A stretch of DNA of 64,000 bases from Chloroflexota bacterium (GTDB lineage Bacteria; Chloroflexota; Anaerolineae; Anaerolineales; Villigracilaceae), in the NCBI GenBank assembly GCA_016235445.1, contig JACRLB010000002.1, positions 124,001 through 188,000 on the forward strand. The letters run 5' to 3'. The notes under the pieces are model-generated. The model made no database searches. It was not told the DNA's origin and saw only the letters and a program-made list of their open reading frames with translations. Shown piece by piece: positions 7,777-15,749 of the stretch. Every line of letters begins with the position of its first letter. Within the stretch, counting starts at the first letter, position 1. Position numbers and translations under genes: made by a program.

Positions 7777-8793
7777 CTACCTGCCAAAATCCACGGCAAT
7801 ATAATCCCCATACGAACCATTTGAAAAATACGCATACCCAACGCCCATCTCGGTGGTGTTTGGATTCAAGATCGCATCGCGGTGGATTTGATCGTTCATC
7901 CACCATGTCATCGCGGCTTGCGGGCCGCCGCCCCCGTAGATGATCTCCTCCGAGAAGGAGCCGGAATATCCCGAAGCAAGCACCCGCGAATAAGCAGACG
8001 AACCGTCTGAGCCGGTGTGGCTGATATTGTTATTGCAGGCCATGTCTGCGGCGTGACCTTGCGCAGAGGCGGTGAGTTGCGCATTGACCGTCAACGCAGG
8101 CAGGCCAGCGTTCGCGCGTTCTGAATTAATCAAGGATGCGATCTGATTCACAAAACCAGCGTTCGGACTGTACCCACAATTGGGTGTGCCGCCCCCGCCC
8201 GCTGACTGTGTTGGGCTAACGCCCGAAGTGGCGGGAACAATTATGCCACTGCCCACGACAACCTTTACCCAAAATGTTTTTTCAATTCCGATGAAAACAT
8301 CATTTCCTGATGGATCGTTCAAAGTGAAGTAGCCGGTGTAGGAGCCGTTTGCCGAGGGAGCGGTCAACTGCACAGAGACTTGCACAATGCCCTTCGGAAG
8401 CGTATCCGCTATCGGCGCAGAAAGAGGCGCATTCATTTGGTCGCCTGCCGCAAATTTGAGCACATATCCAATCCACGGGCAGGTGCCGGTGTTTTGGAAT
8501 TCCCAGGTCTTGGTGAATTTTTCTCCTGCCTTCACCTGCGTATTATCCTGAATGGTCACGTCACGCAACAGCACGGCGGCGTTCGTACAATTGGCAGGGA
8601 CGGTGATCGCAAGTGTCGGCGTTTCGGCGATTGCCAATGTGGGAGTTAAAGTGGCGGGCACAAAACCAGCCTTCGTTGGCGCAAGAGTTGCCGTGATGAA
8701 ATTTGACGGCGTTGGCGTTTTCGCATCATCCACTTGCACCGAGATGCAGGCAGACAAAAGAAGCGCGCCTAAAAGAATTAACTTTTTGAACAT
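7777..8793 (-). CDS. Lipoprotein with NBR1-Ig-like and CAP (SCP/PR1) domains
   Basis: A 338-aa exported protein. The start at 8793 follows GGAG and opens a lipoprotein signal (MFKKLILLGALLLSACIS). A Thr/Pro linker follows, then an NBR1-type Ig-like domain at about 65-160 (VKAGEKFTKTWEFQNTGTCPW). The C-terminus (about 210-338) is a CAP domain with the motifs LINSERANAGLPAL, AADMACNNNISHTGSDG and MTWWMNDQIHRDAILNPNTTEMGVGYA. CAP proteins bind lipids or act at the surface; bacterial roles are mostly unknown. The domain pair is frequent in Anaerolineae lipoproteins (general knowledge). Confidence 0.88.
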   Translation of the reverse strand: MFKKLILLGALLLSACISVQVDDAKTPTPSNFITATLAPTKAGFVPATLTPTLAIAETPTLAITVPANCTNAAVLLRDVTIQDNTQVKAGEKFTKTWEFQNTGTCPWIGYVLKFAAGDQMNAPLSAPIADTLPKGIVQVSVQLTAPSANGSYTGYFTLNDPSGNDVFIGIEKTFWVKVVVGSGIIVPATSGVSPTQSAGGGGTPNCGYSPNAGFVNQIASLINSERANAGLPALTVNAQLTASAQGHAADMACNNNISHTGSDGSSAYSRVLASGYSGSFSEEIIYGGGGPQAAMTWWMNDQIHRDAILNPNTTEMGVGYAYFSNGSYGDYIAVDFGR

Positions 8794-8807
8794 GGAACTC
8801 CGTGGGT

Positions 8808-8855
8808 GTAAACAGGTAAACACGCAGACAAGAAGACACGTGTATACCTGTTTAC
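8808..8855. repeat. Inverted repeat upstream of the CAP lipoprotein gene
   Basis: Two 17-bp arms (8808-8824 and 8839-8855) match with one mismatch, GTAAACAGGTAAACACG against GTAAACAGGTATACACG. The repeat occupies the leader between the two minus-strand genes and could be a regulatory hairpin or an operator. Confidence 0.6.
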
Positions 8856-8868
8856 TTGACTACCTTCT

Positions 8869-11136
8869 TTAAAACATCATCATCTGCCCTTTGGATTCTT
8901 CGACAGGGTCGCTGGCGATCTGTTCTTCAAAGGTCTCGCGCGTCAAGATCGGGACCTCGAGCAGACTGCGCAGTAAACGATATTTGATGAGCCGATTCTT
9001 TTTCAGCCGCGCCTTGAGCGATGGATCGCGCTCCTGTTTGTAGGCGGCCAGCGCCGCGCGCCCGCCAGGGATGACGATGACGGTTTGTTCGTCCGCATTT
9101 TCCAATGCGCGGTTGAGCAGGGCCGAAGCCAGTACATTGAATTTTTTGACGACCTGCCCATTGTCTTTCCACGTCAATACTTTATCCTGCTTGAAGGTTT
9201 GGTAGTTAAGTCTTTTGCCAATTTTTTCGAGCAGGGCAAATATATTTTTCATTTCTTCGCGCCGCGCAGATGCCACATCCTCATCGCGCAGTTTCCAGTT
9301 CGCGCCATTCTTTTCGGCATATGAATTCAACACCGCGTAAATCAACCCCTTGGACGGAGTCATCAACCCTGGAAAGCGCGGATACAAATCCTCTTCCAAT
9401 TCCAAAAATATCGCATTGGGATTCTTCTGCAAATAAGTGACCACCGCAATTTCAGCAAGGTCTGAAAGCGATTCTATATTTTCGCCCTGAGCGGAGCCGC
9501 GTGTAATTCGCGGCGCAGTCGAAGGGCCCGCATTAGTGTTCACACCCCACATCCCCGTCTCCACATTCTCGCCCGTGGAATAATGCGCAAATCTTTCATC
9601 ATCCTTCAGCGCAGATGAAAATACTCCATGAATCTTTCGCAAGGCTTCATCGAATTCAAGCTCAGGTTGTTTGAGCGCGTTTGCTTCGGCCAGGGCAATC
9701 AACCCCGCGGTGTGGATGTGCAAATAACTGGCAGGCTCGCCGCGCGCGCGCAAGTATTCATAAATTGCTTTTTGTAAAACATCTGCCCCGGCATGTTCAA
9801 ACTTCGGTTTTTGCGCGGTCTTCCAAACGACTTGCATCGCATCATGTTCAGTTCGCAAGGCAACGCTTTCCAGTTCGAATCCCGCGGTGTGTGCCGCCGT
9901 CAGCGCCGAGGTGATGAAGGCAGGTTCAGGTTCGGGGATCAAGCCAAACATCGGCACACCATCTGCGAGCAGGCCGTTCAAATGCTCGAAGATCGCATGG
10001 AGGGCCGTGGCATTCCACGCCCAATCATAACGCCTGCGCCGCAGGGCAACTTTATACGGCTCAACTGCGTCTTTGCCGAACAGCCACCCCGCCCACAATG
10101 CCGAGAGAGTCCAAAACGCCTGATTCGGGCGCGGCACAGAACCAATCACTGCCGCAATCGGGATTTCCTTTTTGACTTCGTGCGCGAGGTCTTTAAGACG
10201 GCCTTCATAGATGCAGATTCCGCCGCTCTCTGGAATCTTTTTGGGCCATATCATGCCCGCAGGGTACGCTTCACACGGGACGGGTGAGCTTGATGCCGCA
10301 AACAAGCTGACTCCACGCTCGAGCATCATCCACACATTATGCTCGCGGAATTGACTCGGCGTGCTCAACTGTTTCGGCCTCGGCCTTTCCGATGGATGCG
10401 CCCAGAGCGTGTTGCCCGCATCACATGCCAGCAGGGTCAGCGCCATCAGCGCGCGTTTTCGCTCTGGCGATAATGTCAAACTATCGAGGCGGTTGATGAT
10501 CGTCGTCAACACATACAACGGCCGGGGTAAATAATGTTGGATCGCCTCTTCTGCATAATTGCGGTCTTCATCTTTGAGAGAGATCACGCGTTCAAACGCG
10601 CGCGAGCGATGCAGGCCGTCTGTGACTGCGATTCTTTTCGCATGTTCCCTGTCTTCTTCCGTGGCAGAGCGTTCGCCAGAGTCGCCGCAGTGCGGGCATT
10701 CGTAAATTCGTGCGTAGGGTGTGTCTTCTCCCTTGCGCCACAGAAAAGCCTGCGCCTGAATTTGTTGATTGCATTTTTCGCATGTGGTGAAATAGAGAGA
10801 TTGAAGATGACCCGCCAGTCTTTCCTCTCCTTTTTTGACTGCCCCCAGGTCTGCAAGCGCGGCGATGAATTCGGATTCAGGCGGCGGGTTGGCGAAGGTC
10901 TCCAACAAAAATCGTGTGACGGGGTTGTTCGCCGTCACCAGCACACGGTATCCACTGCGCGCGGCTTCGAGAACCAGCCGCGGGGAGAATCCGAATGGGT
11001 CCAGCAACCAGTTACCAGTTAGGGTCTGATGCGAGAGCCAGGCGGAGATAACTCCCTCTTCAAGGGGAGGTAAAAACCGCGAGAGTGGCCCCGAGTCCGC
11101 TGGTTTGAATCCTGGAATGTACGGCTGGTGCTCCAT
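8869..11136 (-). CDS. DNA methylase-like protein with Zn ribbon, catalytic motif not evident
   Basis: About 755 aa. Near the N-terminus, LLDPFGFSPRLVLEAARSGYRVLVTANNPV resembles the SAM-binding motif I of adenine-specific methylases (DPFAGSG...GxDINP). A CEKC...CPHC zinc ribbon follows near 125-165, as in the COG1743 group of Zn-ribbon methylases. Where those enzymes carry DPPY, this protein has a GSVPRPNQAFWTLSALWAG segment, so methyl transfer is doubtful. The C-terminal ~200 residues are unrecognised. Bases 9485-9526 are a dispersed palindromic repeat read through in frame. The start could instead be GTG at 11151; ATG 11136 is chosen, with weak ribosome-binding support for both. Confidence 0.6.
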   Translation of the reverse strand: MEHQPYIPGFKPADSGPLSRFLPPLEEGVISAWLSHQTLTGNWLLDPFGFSPRLVLEAARSGYRVLVTANNPVTRFLLETFANPPPESEFIAALADLGAVKKGEERLAGHLQSLYFTTCEKCNQQIQAQAFLWRKGEDTPYARIYECPHCGDSGERSATEEDREHAKRIAVTDGLHRSRAFERVISLKDEDRNYAEEAIQHYLPRPLYVLTTIINRLDSLTLSPERKRALMALTLLACDAGNTLWAHPSERPRPKQLSTPSQFREHNVWMMLERGVSLFAASSSPVPCEAYPAGMIWPKKIPESGGICIYEGRLKDLAHEVKKEIPIAAVIGSVPRPNQAFWTLSALWAGWLFGKDAVEPYKVALRRRRYDWAWNATALHAIFEHLNGLLADGVPMFGLIPEPEPAFITSALTAAHTAGFELESVALRTEHDAMQVVWKTAQKPKFEHAGADVLQKAIYEYLRARGEPASYLHIHTAGLIALAEANALKQPELEFDEALRKIHGVFSSALKDDERFAHYSTGENVETGMWGVNTNAGPSTAPRITRGSAQGENIESLSDLAEIAVVTYLQKNPNAIFLELEEDLYPRFPGLMTPSKGLIYAVLNSYAEKNGANWKLRDEDVASARREEMKNIFALLEKIGKRLNYQTFKQDKVLTWKDNGQVVKKFNVLASALLNRALENADEQTVIVIPGGRAALAAYKQERDPSLKARLKKNRLIKYRLLRSLLEVPILTRETFEEQIASDPVEESKGQMMMF

Positions 11137-11194
11137 CTGAGGTAGGGTCACATCCCATCAAGGCGGGCAAAATTACCCTTGGATCATTACAACA

Positions 11195-11222
11195 TTGTCA
11201 ATAAATTTCAAGAATTTATAAG
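11195..11222 (+). promoter_or_regulatory. Putative sigma-70 promoter for the two signalling genes
   Basis: TTGTCA at 11195-11200 and TATAAG at 11217-11222 are separated by 16 bp, 51 bp before the ATG of the receiver/GAF gene, in the gap between divergent genes. Confidence 0.4.
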
Positions 11223-11272
11223 TAAAATTGTACTCGAAAAGGTGATAGAATCTCGTTAAGGAAAACAAACAC

Positions 11273-12424
11273 ATGGCATCCGGGGAACAAATACTTATCG
11301 TTGAGAGTGATCCAGATATTGCGGATTTGATCGGGAGGCAATCGCTCCAGCCGCTTGGCTACCAGGTGACTGTGATGGGCGACGCCGCTTCTGCGCTCAA
11401 ACGCGCGGTTCAGACTCCCCCAGACCTGATCCTCGCCAATTTGAATTTACCAGGCCTGAGCGGAAAAGACCTGATCGCCGCGTTGAATTCCCAGGGCGTG
11501 AAATCGCCCCTCATCATCATTGCTGAGAAAGGCCAGGAGGCCGATGCCATTCAGGCATTCCGCCTCGGCTCCACAGATGTAATGTTCTGGCCCCTGCGTG
11601 ATACCGAAGTGGTATCCATTGTCGAGCGCGCCCTGCGCCAGACCCAGGAAACCCGCGAACGCCAAAAACTGGACCGACAGTTAAAGATTGCAAATGACGA
11701 ATTACAAAAAAGACTGCGCGACCTGACCACCATCCTGACCACTGCAAAAGCTGTGGTCTCGATCACCGACCAGCGCGTCTTGTTCGACCGCATCCTCGAA
11801 AACGCCATCCAATTGGCCGAGGCGGATATGTGCTGGCTGATGTTACGCGATGAAAAAAGCAAGGCGTATTTACTGCGCGCCCAGCGTAATTTACCCGAAG
11901 CCTGGGCGAAGAAAATGAATCAACCGGTGGATGACGGCATCAGCTCGCTTGTGGCTCTCTCGGGGGAAAGTTTGCTTATGAATGGCGTACCCTTGCAGAA
12001 ATTTAAACTGGCGGCTTTGGGTAAATCGGCGGGTGTGATTCCCATCAAGATCCAAAATGAAGTCATTGGACTGCTGATTGTGGCGCGCAGGAACGAACGT
12101 GAGTTTTCACGGGATGCGCAAACCATGCTCGAAGCCATGGCAGACTACGCATCCATTTCACTGGTGAATGCGCGGCTGTTTCGCGCCCTGGAGCAGACTG
12201 CTGAAAATGCGCGGGCAGGCGAAAAATACCGCCATGCCGCGCTTGAATCAATGCGCGAAGCGATCCAGAGCGGGGTACAGGCGGCCACGTATCCGCTTAA
12301 CCTGGTGTTGACAGAGATGCCCGGCGCCCTGAACCCTGAACAGAAAAAGGCGCTCGAATCTGTTCAATCTGCAATGCAACGCCTTTTGCGCTCGTCTGAA
12401 AATACAGTGACCCCATCAAAATAA
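11273..12424 (+). CDS. Pseudo-receiver/GAF domain signalling protein
   Basis: A 383-aa soluble protein. Residues 5-120 have a response-regulator receiver fold, but the phospho-acceptor is Asn56 (DLILANLNLP), the switch Thr position reads IIAEKG, and the conserved Lys position reads FWPLRD. Phosphorylation is therefore unlikely. A coiled coil at about 125-155 leads to a GAF domain (about 165-310) and a final helical region at 320-370. It lies 21 bp ahead of a histidine kinase that also has a degenerate receiver, so the two probably act together. An output mechanism without phosphotransfer is inferred. Confidence 0.8.
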   Translation: MASGEQILIVESDPDIADLIGRQSLQPLGYQVTVMGDAASALKRAVQTPPDLILANLNLPGLSGKDLIAALNSQGVKSPLIIIAEKGQEADAIQAFRLGSTDVMFWPLRDTEVVSIVERALRQTQETRERQKLDRQLKIANDELQKRLRDLTTILTTAKAVVSITDQRVLFDRILENAIQLAEADMCWLMLRDEKSKAYLLRAQRNLPEAWAKKMNQPVDDGISSLVALSGESLLMNGVPLQKFKLAALGKSAGVIPIKIQNEVIGLLIVARRNEREFSRDAQTMLEAMADYASISLVNARLFRALEQTAENARAGEKYRHAALESMREAIQSGVQAATYPLNLVLTEMPGALNPEQKKALESVQSAMQRLLRSSENTVTPSK

Positions 12425-12445
12425 AAAACAAATTTCATTGATCTC

Positions 12446-13894
12446 ATGCCAAAACAGGATCTCATTTTACTAGCGCTTCAACCATCGCCAATTTTGGATT
12501 TAATGCAGCGCACGTTACACGCCGCAGGGTACGATGTGGCGGTTGCCCATGACCGCCCAGGGTTGGATAAATCAATGCAGGAAGCCATCCCTGCATTGAT
12601 GATCATTGGCGAGAGGTTTGCAAGCCAGGATGGGTTTATCATTTCGAGCGAGATGCTCGAACGTTTCCCCACACTGCCGATCATTTTTTACGCCGAGAAG
12701 GATACAACAGGGTTTGCCAAAGCCGTGTTGAAAAATGGCTTAAGCGGTTACCTGTACCCCCCTCTTCAAATGTCGGATATTGTGGACGAGGTTCAAAAAA
12801 GCCTGGCCCACGCAAGAAGGCTGGGAGACTGGCTTCGCCGCGAAGTGAGACGCACTACTTCGTCGCTGGCGGAAAAAGCCAAAATTTCAGAAGCAGAACG
12901 GGTCAAGCTGGAAGCGATCATTTCCAATATCCAGGATGGCGTGGTGGTGATGGATGAAAAAGAGGGCATTCTGCTGATCAACCCTTCGATCCGCGAAATT
13001 TTCAATCTGGGGGATGCGAATTTTACGGGCAAGTCGCTTGGCGATGTCATTACCAACGCGGACTTAAGAGCATTGCTCTCCCGCTCGAGCGAAGGCGCGT
13101 TGAAATATCACGAGATCAATTTCGATGACGGGCGCGTGTTCAATGCCCAGTACACCCCCATCCCCCGCATTGGCGCGGCTGTGACCATGCAGGATATTTC
13201 CTACCTCAAGGAACTTGACCGCCTGAAAAGCGATTTTATCCATACGGTTTCGCACGACCTGCGCTCTCCACTGACCGCCGTTCTCGGTTACACAGAATTG
13301 GTGGAACGCATGGGGCCGTTGAACCAGGACCAGCAGGAATTCCTGCACCGTTTGCAGGGAAGCGTTCAACACATAACCAACCTGATTAATGACCTGTTGG
13401 ATCTGGGGCGGCTTGAAGCAGGCTTCGATACCCGCCGTGAGGTGATCCATCTCGATGGAGTGCTCAAATACACGCTGGATATGTTCGAAGCGCTGGTGAA
13501 GAAAAAGCTCATCGAGCTTACCACCGAGATTTCCCCGAATTTATTGCCCCTGCGCGCAAACCCCATCCGCATCCGCCAGATGCTGGATAACCTGGTTGGC
13601 AATGCCATAAAATATACGCCGAACGAAGGCCGAATTCACGTCAGCATGACCATGCAGGATAAGCAGATCATTCTCAAAGTGGAGGATACCGGCCCCGGCA
13701 TAAAACCAGAGGAACAGGGACGCGTCTTCGAAAAATTCTACCGCGCCACCAATGCCCCCGATGGCGTGACTGGCTCCGGGCTGGGGCTGGCAATTGTCAA
13801 ATCCATCGTGGATAGTCATCAGGGGCGGGTTTGGGTGGAGTCATCTTTTGGAAAGGGATCGACCTTTGTTGTCATTCTGCCAGCCCAGGAATAG
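12446..13894 (+). CDS. Histidine kinase with degenerate receiver and PAS domains
   Basis: A 482-aa cytoplasmic sensor kinase. Residues 5-125 look like a receiver, but the Asp position is Gly (ALMIIGERF) and the Lys position is Pro (YLYPPL). A short coiled coil precedes a PAS domain (about 150-260, IISNIQDGVVVMDEK). HisKA carries the phosphorylated His in FIHTVSHDLRSPLT. The ATPase domain has the N box NLVGNAIKYT, G1 DTGPGI, F box FEKFYR and G2 GSGLGLAI. There are no membrane helices. The catalytic core looks complete. It is the second gene of the pair and no cognate intact receiver lies next to it. Confidence 0.9.
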   Translation: MPKQDLILLALQPSPILDLMQRTLHAAGYDVAVAHDRPGLDKSMQEAIPALMIIGERFASQDGFIISSEMLERFPTLPIIFYAEKDTTGFAKAVLKNGLSGYLYPPLQMSDIVDEVQKSLAHARRLGDWLRREVRRTTSSLAEKAKISEAERVKLEAIISNIQDGVVVMDEKEGILLINPSIREIFNLGDANFTGKSLGDVITNADLRALLSRSSEGALKYHEINFDDGRVFNAQYTPIPRIGAAVTMQDISYLKELDRLKSDFIHTVSHDLRSPLTAVLGYTELVERMGPLNQDQQEFLHRLQGSVQHITNLINDLLDLGRLEAGFDTRREVIHLDGVLKYTLDMFEALVKKKLIELTTEISPNLLPLRANPIRIRQMLDNLVGNAIKYTPNEGRIHVSMTMQDKQIILKVEDTGPGIKPEEQGRVFEKFYRATNAPDGVTGSGLGLAIVKSIVDSHQGRVWVESSFGKGSTFVVILPAQE

Positions 13895-13945
13895 CATGTT
13901 GCACTGATACCCTTACACGTTTCGTTCGTTATTTTATTTTACCCC

Positions 13946-13974
13946 TTGACTCATATCCATCCCTCGCATAGAAT
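13946..13974 (+). promoter_or_regulatory. Promoter of the aspartokinase leader transcript
   Basis: TTGACT at 13946-13951, a 17-bp spacer, then TAGAAT at 13969-13974. Initiation would fall around 13981, only a few bases before the leader-peptide ATG at 13986, so the leader would be nearly leaderless. Confidence 0.7.
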
Positions 13975-13985
13975 ACCGCCCAATC

Positions 13986-14075
13986 ATGAACAACTGCCAG
14001 GCTCACTTCTACATGACCATGACCACTACCACCTCCGGTACACGCCGTGAGGCATTTGTGCATGGGATGAAGTAA
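13986..14075 (+). CDS. Threonine-rich leader peptide of the aspartokinase attenuator
   Basis: A 29-codon reading frame whose middle reads MTMTTTTSGT, with six Thr codons between codons 11 and 19. It lies between a good promoter and a Rho-independent terminator, ahead of aspartokinase. By analogy with thrL of enteric bacteria, ribosome stalling at Thr codons when charged tRNA-Thr is scarce would let RNA segment 14045-14053 pair with 14112-14120 and break the terminator. The leader has no visible ribosome-binding site and starts close to the predicted 5' end. It is too short for normal gene calling. Confidence 0.8.
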   Translation: MNNCQAHFYMTMTTTTSGTRREAFVHGMK

Positions 14076-14101
14076 CCGAACAAAGGTTAGTCAAAACACA
14101 C

Positions 14102-14142
14102 AACGTCTCACGCCTCACGGTAACGTGGGGCGTTTTTTATTT
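14102..14142 (+). terminator. Attenuator terminator before aspartokinase
   Basis: An 11-bp stem (14102-14112 with 14124-14134, including G-U pairs) is followed by a T run. Its loop and 5' arm overlap GCCTCACGG (14112-14120), which is exactly complementary to CCGTGAGGC at 14045-14053 inside the leader frame. That gives the two exclusive folds required for attenuation. Confidence 0.8.
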
Positions 14143-14143
14143 A

Positions 14144-14180
14144 CCTCACCCCCAACCCCTCTCCTAAAAGGAGAGGGGAG
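14144..14180. repeat. C-rich hairpin repeat (CCTCACCCC...GAGAGGGGAG type)
   Basis: Dispersed intergenic element with CCCCTCTCC and GGAGAGGGG arms; other copies lie at 17059, 34892, 38901 and 41578. Confidence 0.65.
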
Positions 14181-14195
14181 GCAAAGGAAAAGAAC

Positions 14196-15614
14196 ATGCA
14201 AAAAACACTCGTCATGAAATTTGGCGGAACATCCGTCGGCTCGGTGGATGCGCTCATCAGCGCCATTCAAATTATTCGAGATGCGAAAAAGGATTGGGGC
14301 AGAGTCGTCGTTGTGACGTCTGCCATGTCTGGCGTGACGAATCTGCTATTGGACTCTGCCGCCTCCGCTTCGCAAGGGAAAGTTGATTCACTTCCAGCAA
14401 CAGAAGCCACGCTGAGAGAGAAACACTTCGCCGCCGCCGATGCGCTCATCAAAGATGAAAAACTCCGCGAGCAGACGAAAGCCGAGATCAACGCCCTCAT
14501 CCTCTCGCTGGTGGATTTGTGCAAAGCAATTGCCGTGCTCGGCGAAGCCAGCCCACGCGCGATGGATGCGGTGGCGTCCATCGGCGAAAGATTGAGCGTT
14601 CGATTGCTGGGAGCTGTCGTAAATCACGCGGGTGTTCAAGCCAAAGCCATCGAGTCGACCGAGTTCGTAGTCACCAATGCACATTATCAGAACGCCCATC
14701 CTGATTTCAAGGCAACCACCGAAAAGACACGGAAGGTCTTGAATCCATTGATGGATGAAGGCATTGTCCCAATCACAACAGGCTTTATCGGCGCAACCCC
14801 CGAAGGCGCAATCACCACGCTTGGGCGCGGCGGCAGTGACTACTCTGCGGCCATCATCGGCGCAGTCCTCCCCGCCGACGATGTTTGGATCTGGACGGAT
14901 GTGGACGGCGTAATGACCACCGATCCGCGCATTGTGAAAGATGCAAAAACCCTGCCAGAAATCACATACAGCGAAATCGCAGAACTGGCATATTATGGCG
15001 CGAAAGTCCTGCACCCAAAAACGATCCGCCCTGTGGTGGACGCTGGGATTGGCCTGCGCATCTGCAACACATTCAACCCGTCCCATCCTGGCACGCGGTT
15101 GATTGCAAATGCAAAGACGAATGGCAAAGTCGATGGACAGGTGGTCAAAGCCGTGACCGCCATCCGCAGTCAAAGATTGGTGACGATAGAAGGGCGTGGT
15201 ATGCTGGGCGTCCCTGGTGTGGCGGCGCGCGCATTTGGCGCAGTGGCTTCCACAAAGACCAGCGTGCCATTGATTACACAAGCCTCATCAGAACAGTCCA
15301 TTTGTTTTGCAGTGCCATCCGAATCCGCAGAGTCTGTGATCAATGCTTTGCAGGCAGTCTTTGCAAGCGAGATCGAAGACGAAGATATTGACCGCGTGTG
15401 GATGACAGAGGATGTTTCGATCATCACCGTCGTTGGCGTTGGAATGCGCCATACGCCCGGAGTGGCAGGACAAGTCTTTACACAACTCGGAAACAACAAA
15501 GCCAATGTTCTCGCAATTGCACAAGGTTCTTCCGAAGTATCCATCAGTATGGTCGTCGCCGCAGTGGATACAGAGCTGGCGGTGAAGGCTTTGCATGAAT
15601 TGATCGTGAAATAG
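14196..15614 (+). CDS. lysC: Aspartate kinase
   Basis: A 472-aa monofunctional aspartokinase, catalysing the first step from aspartate toward threonine, methionine and lysine. The N-terminal kinase domain begins with KFGGTSVGS (8-16) and contains TTLGRGGSDYSA near 207 and the DGVMTTDPR metal/nucleotide segment near 239. Two ACT domains follow from about 315 (VTIEGRGMLGVPGVAARAF and ITVVGVGMRHTPGVAG), the usual site of feedback control. It lies behind the Thr-rich attenuator, so threonine supply probably controls its transcription. The asd gene follows after a repeat. GGAAAAGAAC precedes the ATG. The symbol is given by function; the threonine control would also fit the name thrA. Confidence 0.93.
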   Translation: MQKTLVMKFGGTSVGSVDALISAIQIIRDAKKDWGRVVVVTSAMSGVTNLLLDSAASASQGKVDSLPATEATLREKHFAAADALIKDEKLREQTKAEINALILSLVDLCKAIAVLGEASPRAMDAVASIGERLSVRLLGAVVNHAGVQAKAIESTEFVVTNAHYQNAHPDFKATTEKTRKVLNPLMDEGIVPITTGFIGATPEGAITTLGRGGSDYSAAIIGAVLPADDVWIWTDVDGVMTTDPRIVKDAKTLPEITYSEIAELAYYGAKVLHPKTIRPVVDAGIGLRICNTFNPSHPGTRLIANAKTNGKVDGQVVKAVTAIRSQRLVTIEGRGMLGVPGVAARAFGAVASTKTSVPLITQASSEQSICFAVPSESAESVINALQAVFASEIEDEDIDRVWMTEDVSIITVVGVGMRHTPGVAGQVFTQLGNNKANVLAIAQGSSEVSISMVVAAVDTELAVKALHELIVK

Positions 15615-15621
15615 ATTTCTC

Positions 15622-15721
15622 GCTGAGCGAAGTGAGGACATGCTCTTTGTCCGAACGTAGTCGAAGCGCACCCCGCGTCCTTCGACTACGCCGCCACAAT
15701 ACGGCGGCTCCGCTCAGGACG
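15622..15721. repeat. Dispersed palindromic repeat between aspartokinase and asd
   Basis: Contains CGTAGTCGAAG facing CTTCGACTACG, and terminal GCTGAGCGAAG/CGCTCAGGAC words; same broad family as 2559-2608. Confidence 0.6.
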
Positions 15722-15749
15722 AATAAAAAATAAATTTTAAGGAGTTCCC

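Noticed and set aside
14388-15281. 297-aa reading frame antisense to aspartokinase
   Set aside because: Its composition is that of a shadow frame in GC-rich coding DNA (Cys/His-rich, no domain), and the opposite strand encodes a complete aspartokinase.
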